From positions 462,272-526,271 of the forward strand of contig CALNWN010000003.1 of NCBI GenBank assembly GCA_940746715.1: DNA of 64,000 nucleotides, written 5' to 3'. Positions 56,171 through 64,000 of the stretch are shown here, in pieces (within the stretch, counting starts at the first letter, position 1; every line of letters starts with the position of its first letter). The notes below the pieces were generated by a model. That model did no database searches. It saw nothing but the letters and a program-made list of their open reading frames with translations, and was not told the DNA's origin. A program made the translations under genes and the position numbers. This DNA comes from an uncultured Paraburkholderia sp. GTDB taxonomy: Bacteria; Pseudomonadota; Gammaproteobacteria; Burkholderiales; Burkholderiaceae.

Positions 56171-56951
56171 ATGATAATCGTTCTGTCGCCGGCGAAATCG
56201 CTCGACTACGACACCCCGCCTCACGTCAAGAAGCACACGATTCCCGATTTCGTCGACGATGCCGCCGAATTGATCAGCGGCTTGCGTCGTTTGTCGCCGC
56301 AACAGATCGCCTCGCTCATGAGCATTTCGGATCAGCTGGCGCACCTCAATTTCGAGCGCTACGCAAAATGGTCGCCGCGCTTCGGCACGGACAACGCGAA
56401 GCAGGCCGTGCTCGCGTTCAACGGCGACGTGTATGAGGACTTGAACGCGAAGACGTTGTCGTCGGCCGATCTGGATTTTGCGCAGAACCACGTGCGCGTG
56501 TTGTCCGGACTCTATGGGCTGCTGCGTCCGCTCGATCTGCTGCAGCCGTACCGTCTGGAAATGGGCACGCGCCTCGCCAACCCGCGCGGCAAAGACCTGT
56601 ACGCGTTCTGGGGCGAGCGCATCACGCAAGCGTTGAATGTGCAATTGAAGAAGCGCGCGGCGGGTTCGCGCGTTCTGGTGAATTGCGCGTCGAGCGAGTA
56701 TTTCAGGTCGGTCAAGCCGAAGCTGCTGGAAGCGCCGGTCATCACGCCGGTGTTCGAGGACTGGAAGGGCGGCCGCTACAAGATCATCAGCTTTCATGCA
56801 AAGCGCGCGCGGGCTGATGGCGCGCTATGCCGTCGAGCATCGCCTCGACCAGCCGGAACAGCTGAAGGCGTTCGACTCCGAAGGCTATGTGTTCGACGCT
56901 CAAGCCTCGAACGATTCCACTTACGTATTCCGCCGCCGCGTCGCCGAGTAA
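56171..56951 (+). pseudogene. yaaA: Peroxide stress protein YaaA (DUF328), 2-bp deletion near 56803-56811
   Basis: [17 protein letters not shown]...[11 protein letters not shown] then [29 protein letters not shown] in shifted frame. Confidence 0.9.
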
Positions 56952-57015
56952 GCGGTATGCCGCCCGGCGGAGCGCCGCCCGGCGGTTTGCCGCACACCCT
57001 GCAGGGAATCACATC

Positions 57016-58170
57016 ATGACTTTATCGATTACGAGCAATTTCGACGCGGGCGCAATCGAGGTGCTGTCCTGCGCGCAAGCCGCGGACATCGGCCTGCGCG
57101 TCAGGCCTGACAGCCATGCCGAATTCGCGCAGTGGTTCTACTTCCGGCTCTCGGGCGCGGCAGGCGAGCGCTGCGTGATGACGTTCGAAAATGCGGCAGC
57201 GTGCGCGTTTGCGGAAGGTTGGCGCGACTACCAGGCCGTCGCGAGCTACGACCGCGTCAACTGGTTTCGCGTGCCGACGTCCTACGACGGCCGCGTGCTC
57301 GCCATCGACCACACGCCGGAGTTCGACCGCATTTACTACGCGTACTTCGAGCCGTACAGCGAGGAACGTCACGCCGAGTTTCTCGGCGCCGTTCAGCAGA
57401 TGCCGCACGCCGCGCTCACCGAACTGGGCACGACCGTCGAGGGCCGGCCTGTGTCGCTGCTCACGCTCGGCACGCCGCAAAGCGGCGACACGCCGAAGAA
57501 GAACGTCTGGCTGATCGCGCGTCAGCATCCCGGCGAAACAATGGCCGAGTGGTTTATCGAAGGGCTCGTGAAGCGGCTCGTCGGCTGGGGCGATTGGGCG
57601 GGCGATCCGGTTGCGCGCAAGCTGTACGATCACGCCGTGTTTCACATCGTGCCCAACATGAACCCGGACGGCAGCGTGCACGGAAACCTGCGCACGAACG
57701 CGGCGGGCGCCAATCTGAACCGCGAGTGGATGGAGCCGGACGCCGCCCGCAGTCCCGAGGTCCTCCTGGTGCGCGACGCGATTCACGCAACCGGCTGTGA
57801 TCTGTTCTTGGACGTTCACGGCGACGAGGCGCTGCCTTACGTGTTCGTGGCGGGCTCCGAGATGCTGCCGGGATTCACCGAACGGCAAGCCGAGGAACAG
57901 AAAGCCTTTATCGAAGCATTCAAACAGGCGAGCCCTGATTTTCAGGACAAGTACGGCTACGCGGCGAGCAAGTATCGCGAAGATGCGCTCAAGCTGGCGT
58001 CGAAATATATCGGCAACGAATTCGGCTGTCTGTCATTGACGCTAGAAATGCCGTTCAAGGACAACGCCAACTTGCCCGACGAACGAGTGGGCTGGAACGG
58101 CGAGCGCAGCGCGTCGCTCGGCGCGGCGATACTGCAGGCCATCTTGTGGCATCTGGAGAGGTTTGCCTGA
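57016..58170 (+). CDS. M14-type cytosolic carboxypeptidase
   Basis: [51 protein letters not shown]. Confidence 0.92.
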   Translation: MTLSITSNFDAGAIEVLSCAQAADIGLRVRPDSHAEFAQWFYFRLSGAAGERCVMTFENAAACAFAEGWRDYQAVASYDRVNWFRVPTSYDGRVLAIDHTPEFDRIYYAYFEPYSEERHAEFLGAVQQMPHAALTELGTTVEGRPVSLLTLGTPQSGDTPKKNVWLIARQHPGETMAEWFIEGLVKRLVGWGDWAGDPVARKLYDHAVFHIVPNMNPDGSVHGNLRTNAAGANLNREWMEPDAARSPEVLLVRDAIHATGCDLFLDVHGDEALPYVFVAGSEMLPGFTERQAEEQKAFIEAFKQASPDFQDKYGYAASKYREDALKLASKYIGNEFGCLSLTLEMPFKDNANLPDERVGWNGERSASLGAAILQAILWHLERFA

Positions 58171-58184
58171 TGGGTGGCGGCAAA

Positions 58185-58219
58185 CAAAAGGCACACATGG
58201 CTTGCGTGTGTGCCTTTGT
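58185..58219. terminator. Bidirectional-type terminator hairpin
   Basis: aaaaggcacacatggcttgcgtgtgtgccttt. Confidence 0.7.
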
Positions 58220-58354
58220 GTTGCCGTGAGCGCGCGCCGCGGATTTCGTCCCGACACGCGCTGAAGTGCGCACTCTGGCGGTATTGCCGGCGCCCGCAAT
58301 GGGTCGGGCAGTGCCAGCGTTACCGGCCGCGCGTGGTGACGCGCGTTCTCTCGC

Positions 58355-58987
58355 CTAGTGCTTCTTCTTCGCCGGTGCTTTTTTGCTGGACGATTTGCTC
58401 GAAGTGCCTTTCGACGACTTGGCAGTGCTTTTCTTTGCACCTTTGCTGGTTGCCGCCTGTTTGCCCTTGCCGCCACGATGCTTGCCCGACGTCGCACGCG
58501 ACTGTGAATGTTCCCCGCTGCGCGCCCGGGCGGGCGGCACCGGGTCGTTCCAGCTGAACGCGAGCATTTGCGAGCCGACATAGCCGCAACGGAATTTCAG
58601 GTCGGCAGCGTCGCCTCCGCCGTTCTGACGGATGCCGAGCCCTTCCACCGTGACGATGTTGTCCACCTTGACGCGCTGCTTGCCTTCGTCGAACGAATCG
58701 TTCCACGGTGTGATCGAGGCGTGCGCGCTGTCGAAGGAACTGGGTGGGAATTCGACGTGATCAAAAGCGGTCGATGTGCTCGCGACGAAATTGCCATGCG
58801 CGGCGCAATCCGCTACCAGCGGGTCGGCGTGCATTTCATTGACAAATTTGTTGACGAGATCGTTGTGCTGTTCGAGTTGGTCGGCGAATGCGGGCGCGGT
58901 GCAGACAAGCGAGAGGCTTGCTGCCAATGTTGCCAACCGGCCGACCAGCCGCAGCAATCGGCGCGGTGCGTTGGTGCAATCCATCAA
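58355..58987 (-). CDS. Secreted/periplasmic protein with Lys/Ser-rich C-terminal tail (BspC-like)
   Basis: Signal peptide; tail KGAKKSTAKSSKGTSSKSSSKKAPAKKKH. Confidence 0.6.
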   Translation of the reverse strand: MMDCTNAPRRLLRLVGRLATLAASLSLVCTAPAFADQLEQHNDLVNKFVNEMHADPLVADCAAHGNFVASTSTAFDHVEFPPSSFDSAHASITPWNDSFDEGKQRVKVDNIVTVEGLGIRQNGGGDAADLKFRCGYVGSQMLAFSWNDPVPPARARSGEHSQSRATSGKHRGGKGKQAATSKGAKKSTAKSSKGTSSKSSSKKAPAKKKH

Positions 58988-59174
58988 GTTCGTTAGACGC
59001 TAATGAGACGTGAGGCACGTAAGATGCTTGGCGACATGGTTGAGTTCAATCGTGCCGCAACTATTTTTTGACCGCCGTTTGGCCGGGCTCTGCAGAGGCT
59101 CGGCGCGTGTTCACATGCACGCCGCGCTACGCGGTCGCTTTGACACGAGCGGTGCGTTCGGGCTTGTACAGCGC

Positions 59175-59823
59175 TCACGTGCGCGGTCCGCCGAGCCGGT
59201 ATCGCCGAACATCATAAGTGGTGACCCATGCGGGGCGGTAGACCGCGATCAATGCCGTCGACATTCCCGTGAACCATGCCTCGCCCGTGGCCAGTAATAA
59301 AAGCACGCTGAGCGCGTAACCTGCGGGCACGACAGTCGGCGAGCCGTCGGCAAGTGCAACGTGAACGCCGAGCGCCGCCGCCGTGAGCGAAACGGCAATT
59401 GCCGGCGACACAAAGCCCTGCCCGAAGATGAACATAAAGAGATTGCGCGGCAGCCACGCAATGCTGGCCCGCTGAAGCAGTGTCGAGATGCCGACCGGCA
59501 CCGCGCCGAACACGAGGAAAGTCAGCGCGATGCCTTGCCACGGTGCATCGAAGATCAGGCCCGCGAGACCCGTGACACTGCCATGGCAATGAGCGCGAGT
59601 GCCCAGTCGAACAGCGTGACGACGAGCGTTGCGCCGAGCAGATGCATGACGGTTCCGTCGTCGAGCCAGGCGTTGCTTGCCCACAGCACCGACACGGCGA
59701 CGATGATGGCCAGCCAGACATGCTGCAATGTGCCGTCCTGAAGACGTTTGAAAGGATTTTTCCACAGCGCAAGCGCGACCACTATCGCAGTGACGATCCA
59801 GCCACCGACAAGAGGAAACCCAT
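59175..59823 (-). pseudogene. Energy-coupling-factor permease-like membrane protein, frameshifted
   Basis: VALALWKNPFKRLQDGTLQHVWLAIIVAVSVLWASNAW... and VTGLAGLIFDAPWQGIALTFLVFGAVPVGISTLLQRASIAWLPRNLFMFIFGQGF in different frames; base missing near 59575. Confidence 0.65.
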
Positions 59824-59928
59824 GAGTCTCATATTACTCGTTGGACGACAAAAGGTGTGAGCGGATTCCGTGCCAGCCGGTACACGCACTGGCAGAAACC
59901 GCGCGTCACGCTGCCGGCGCGCGCGTCG

Positions 59929-60814
59929 TCACATCACGAGGAACCTTCCGTGGACGGGTTCAGACGGAAGCTTCGCGGCAGGCGCGTCGTCGTGGGCCGT
60001 GCCGGGCTCGGCTGCCATCGGCAGAGGCGCTGCCGTGTCGTTAGCCGACAACGGGTATTCGAAGCGCCGCTGAGAGGCGCGCCGCAGCGGCACCAGGCCG
60101 GCTTGACCCATGACCGGCCGCAGCAGGTTGTCCCCCTTATTGCGCAGTACTTGCAATTGGTTCGTCAGCCAGCCGTTGTAAAGCGCGACCGCGGCGGCGC
60201 GATTCGGTGCGCCGAGTTGCTGGAATATGCTCGTCAGGTGGATCTTGACGGTGCCTTCGCTAATGCCGAGCGTGCGTGCAATCATCTTGTTGGTGCTGCC
60301 CATATGAACGCAGCGCATGATCTGCTCCTGGCGGGGCGAGAGTCCATTGGACAACCGCGCGCGGCTCGGCGGCGGGTTCTTTTCGTCGAACGGCCGGATG
60401 GCGGTGTCCGCGGGCAGCGGCGGATTGAGCGGCAGCGCGCCCGGCGGCACATAGTGCCCGCCCAGCAGCACCATTTCAAAGGCGCGCACGATCCAGGCAA
60501 GGATCGGTTTCGCGGGCCACGACGCCACGCACACCCTCGTCCATCAGCTCGCCCACTACCTTGGGCGAAATCTTGTCGGTCAGCACTGCGATGCGCAGAT
60601 CCGGGTAGTGACTGAGCAGATGCCGGACGTCCTTGACCGACATCCAGTCCTGCCAGTCGATGACAAGCAGATCGGGCCACTGACGCTTGAGCGTGCGTTC
60701 GACCTGGCGCCAGTCTTGCCCTTCGTTAAAGCGTGCCAGCCGGTTGATCTGCCGCAACAGCGCTTTGAGGCCGTCGCGTCGTTCCGCGTCTGAGTTGAGT
60801 ATCGAGAATCGCAT
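59929..60814 (-). pseudogene. LuxR-family response regulator, +1 frameshift near 60493
   Basis: Receiver-like N-terminus (DLLVIDWQDWMSVKDVRHLL) and GLSPRQEQIMRCVHMGSTNKMIARTLGISEGTVKIHLTSIFQQLGAPNR HTH in different frames. Confidence 0.82.
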
Positions 60815-60956
60815 GCATGTCTCCAGATGAATCGGGCGAATTGGCGCAATGCATTCGCGAGGCGTGTGGCCTGGCGTTGCGATGCGTCGCCATGACTATG
60901 ATGACAAATTTCCTTCGTTTTGACGGCCTGTCCAAAGGCATAGGAGGCATCGGGCA

Positions 60957-60987
60957 TAAAAAAGCCCCGCGCGCGGCGGGGCTTTCC
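60957..60987 (-). terminator. Rho-independent terminator for DUF2863 gene
   Basis: Minus strand aagccccgccgcgcgcggggcttttttat. Confidence 0.75.
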
Positions 60988-61019
60988 AGGAAGCTGCAAT
61001 GCGCCGATGGCGCGCCTGT

Positions 61020-62261
61020 CTAGTGGAAGTGCGGCTGGGCCGGCTCGGCATCTTCCGGCATTTCGGCATGGACGATTTCGCCGAGCGGGTCGGCGTACAA
61101 CGGCACGCCGCAGTCATCGCAATATTCGGGCTCGAAGCGGCCAGCATGACGCCGCACGTCGGTCACGCCGGTTTCCTTGAGCAGCGCGACGATTTCCTCG
61201 AGCGGAGCGTCCGGGGCGGCGGTTTCCTGCGGCTCTTGGTCGATGCCGGCCTCTCCGTTTTCGCGGCCGTATAGCGGCCACACGACGCCGTAGATGACGT
61301 CATTGCTGCCGCGGCGCGTGAAGCCGACGCGGTATTCGTCAATGCGACGCTCGCCGAAGCCGGCGACCACCGCGCGCAGGTCCTGCGGCGCTGCGCCAAT
61401 TGTGTCGAACAGATAACGCACGGCGGTCCGCACGGTGTGGGGACGCACGCGTTCGTCAGCGTCACGGCACGCGGAATAGTAGGCATCGGGCAAGAGACAC
61501 TCGAACTCGCAGCCCGGCAGCACGAGCGACAGATTGGCGCCGCCTTGCGTTGCCCACTGCTCGAGACATTGGCCGCGCTCGATACGGTTGCCGTGTTCTT
61601 CTTCCTGCCAGCGAAAGGTCGGCTCGCCGAGCGGCGCGGCGACTACCGCGAGCAGGAAGCGCGGGTCGGCGAGAATCGGCGAGGTTTCCGGCAGTTCGCC
61701 GAAGTTCAGCTTGAGACTGCCGCCGGCCATGGCGGCCTGCGCGAGCTGCTGGGCAATGCGCCAGGTTTCGACGTGATGGCGCGGCAACTGGTCGATGCTG
61801 TACAAAAACGGCGCCATGGCGACGCGCGTATTGGCCGCGAGCACATGAGCCTGCAGATGCGCGCGCAAGGCGTCGGCGGCGTCGGCTTTCAGCGGACCGG
61901 ACGGGATCATGTAGCGGGTCCACGCGAGGACCGGCGCTGCAATCAGCAATGCCTCATACGACGAGCCTTCGTGCTCGATGACGAACGACTCGCTGTGCGT
62001 TTCGGCCATGTCGGCGAGCGCGCCGTAAGCGTCGGGATGATTCTGCTGCAGATGGTCGAGCGCGGCGTCGAGTGTGGTCTGGTTGCCGTTGCGCACGATC
62101 CTGGCTAGCAGCGCGTCGAGTTTCGCTTCCCAGAAGCGGTCCTCGGTACGGCTGCCCGACGCGAAAAGCGCGAGCGAAAGACCGACAAGCTTGTCGGCAT
62201 CGGGGGGGAGACGTTTGGCGATTCGCGAGCGCATAAATCCGGAAGGTTGGGGTGTGCACAT
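61020..62261 (-). CDS. DUF2863 family protein
   Basis: Intact ORF; MCTPQPSGFMRSRIAKRLPPDADKLVGLSLALFASGSRTED...; CDDCGVPLYADPLGEIVHAEMPE. Confidence 0.75.
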   Translation of the reverse strand: MCTPQPSGFMRSRIAKRLPPDADKLVGLSLALFASGSRTEDRFWEAKLDALLARIVRNGNQTTLDAALDHLQQNHPDAYGALADMAETHSESFVIEHEGSSYEALLIAAPVLAWTRYMIPSGPLKADAADALRAHLQAHVLAANTRVAMAPFLYSIDQLPRHHVETWRIAQQLAQAAMAGGSLKLNFGELPETSPILADPRFLLAVVAAPLGEPTFRWQEEEHGNRIERGQCLEQWATQGGANLSLVLPGCEFECLLPDAYYSACRDADERVRPHTVRTAVRYLFDTIGAAPQDLRAVVAGFGERRIDEYRVGFTRRGSNDVIYGVVWPLYGRENGEAGIDQEPQETAAPDAPLEEIVALLKETGVTDVRRHAGRFEPEYCDDCGVPLYADPLGEIVHAEMPEDAEPAQPHFH

Positions 62262-62504
62262 AACCTTATATTCTAGTCGTTTCCGGGGCGCCATATTGTT
62301 TGGCGCGCAACGCCGGATCGATTAGGACGTTTCAACACCAAAAATCAGACTGGTGGCGTAGGTCGGACGAACTTCGTGTCCCGACTTCGTCAAATAATAT
62401 AAGACGACAGGTAGGCAGAAGTCGCTTCTATATACTGAGCGCTTTTTACGGGCGCTAGGGCGGCGTCCGGCCTTGCCGCCACGGTCTGGCGCAACAGGAG
62501 ATTC

Positions 62505-63626
62505 ATGGTGAAATCCGACCAATTGATTGAACGTCTGGCCGCGGTGTTCGCGCTGATTATCCTGGTGGGCGGCTCCTTGCTGGTCCTCGCTCCGTTCACC
62601 ACGGCTTTGCTGTGGGGTGCGATCCTCAGCTATAGCTCCTGGGGGTTTTACCGGAGGCTGACCGCGGCAGTCGGCGGCAGGCGCAAATGGGCCGCAACGT
62701 TGATCGTGTTGATCATTCTGATCGTGGTGCTCGGGCCGTTCGTCTACGCGGGCTTTGCGTTTGGCGCGCACGTCCATGACATCGTGGCGCTTGTTCAAAG
62801 GCTGTTCGAAGCCGGGTTGCCGGATCTGCCGCCCTGGGTGGCGCGAATTCCCATGGTTGGTTCGAGCATCGAAAGTTTCTGGGAGACGCTGACAAGCAGC
62901 AATTCCGAGTTGATCGCGCAGTTGCGCACACTGGCCGCGCCAGCCGGCAAGTGGATTCTTTCTGCGGCGATTGCCGTCACGCACGGTCTTGGCCTGCTCG
63001 CGTTAAGTATCGTGCTGGCCTTTTTCTTTTACACCGGAGGCGAGGGCGCGGGCGCGTGGCTGAACGCGGGCATGCGGCGCATCGCCGGTGAGCGCGCCGA
63101 TTATCTGCTCGCGCTGGCAGGCAGCACTGTCAAGGGTGTGGTCTACGGAATCCTTGGCACTGCGCTTGTCCAGGGAATTCTGGCGGGGTTTGGCTGCTGG
63201 ATCGCTGGCGTGCCGGCGCCTGCATTACTGGGGCTCGCGACGTTTTTTCTCTCGGTGATACCAGGCGGCCCGGTAATCGTATGGTTGCCCGCGGCCATCT
63301 GGCTCTATAACGGCGGGGGCGACCGGCTGGGCCATCTTTCTCGTCGTGTGGGGCGTGCTGGTGGTCGGCATGTCGGACAATGTGATCAAGCCGATCCTCA
63401 TCGGGAAAATAGCGACATGCCGTTGATTCTCGTCATGTCGGGAATTCTCGGCGGCGCGTTCGCGTTTGGCTTCCTCGGGGTGTTCATCGGACCGACGTTG
63501 CTGGCGGTTGCGTACACGGTGCCGCACGACTGGACCATCGGAGGAGCGCCTGCTGCAGGTTCATTGACACCGGACGTTAAACTGCCTGTTGGCGGAGAAA
63601 TAGGGCGTATCGAAAAGGCGCCTTGA
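62505..63626 (+). pseudogene. AI-2E family transporter with two compensating frameshifts
   Basis: ORF open throughout but residues from ~63320 to ~63406 are out of frame; true frame would read TGWAIFLVVWGVLVVGMSDNVIKPILIG. Confidence 0.75.
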
Positions 63627-63644
63627 ATAAATGCGGATTGGGGC

Positions 63645-63673
63645 TTGCAACCCGTCGCCGGGGTCGCTAGAAT
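63645..63673 (+). promoter_or_regulatory. rrn-type promoter TTGCAA-N17-TAGAAT
   Basis: Hexamers at 17-bp spacing upstream of 16S leader. Confidence 0.65.
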
Positions 63674-63776
63674 CTCGCTCTTTCGTGCTCCGGACGCCGG
63701 GGCACGGGAAGCGGGAGAGCCAGTAGTGGCAAGGCTTCCGGCGGTGGCAGCAGGTTCAGTCAGTAACAAAAACCTG

Positions 63777-63805
63777 TTGACGGCGCGGCGGAAGTTCTTC
63801 ATAAT
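63777..63805 (+). promoter_or_regulatory. rrn-type promoter TTGACG-N17-CATAAT
   Basis: Near-consensus hexamers, 17-bp spacer. Confidence 0.7.
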
Positions 63806-63877
63806 CCTGCTGCTGATGCAGCGACGCAGAACGAAGCGGTGCCGCGTGGTTGGAATCAGGCGCTGCGGAGTATGCGA

Positions 63878-64000
63878 ACCGATCTTTAAAAACTAACAGC
63901 CGATAAGTGTGGGCGCTTGATGCACGACGCTCTCCGGGGTCTGGCGGTAAAGCGAAAGTATCAAGTCTCACACAGTAATGAAAGGAAGGTTGCCTGACTC
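63878..64000 (+). other. Leader of a 16S rRNA operon (16S gene beyond window edge)
   Basis: gatctttaaaaactaacagccgataagtgtgggcgcttgatg, characteristic of beta-proteobacterial rrn leaders. Confidence 0.75.

Overview
High-GC Burkholderiaceae chromosomal segment (Paraburkholderia/Burkholderia-like by gene order; inference). Intact housekeeping blocks: ilvB-ilvH-ilvC-psd-pssA, rpsO-pnp, tpiA-secG-tRNA-Leu(GAG), a complete 14-gene nuoA-N operon followed by DUF2818 and NUDIX genes, and two acyl-CoA metabolism clusters. The right edge carries tandem rrn-type promoters and a 16S leader; the 16S gene itself lies outside the window. The dominant unusual signal is decay. About 16 genes carry frameshifts or in-frame stops: LOG family, glycosyltransferase, leuA, SulP transporter, carbonic anhydrase, ABC substrate-binding protein, a HicA-like/HTH pair, DUF1178, two acyl-CoA dehydrogenases, a MaoC protein, yaaA, a membrane protein, a LuxR regulator and an AI-2E transporter. 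Three or more further ORFs look like products of in-frame deletions at short direct repeats, including a phosphotransferase/acyl-CoA dehydrogenase chimera. The ~16-kb nuo region, ilvBHC, pnp and tpiA have no visible lesion. This non-random spread favours real genome erosion over sequencing error, but a raw-read check is needed. The best candidate for an undescribed system is a two-gene HicA-like plus HTH module (42502-43314) preceded by a near-perfect 44-bp palindrome. A perfect 25-bp-arm hairpin between ilvB and ilvH is the other strong structural signal. No CRISPR, IS element or prophage was seen.
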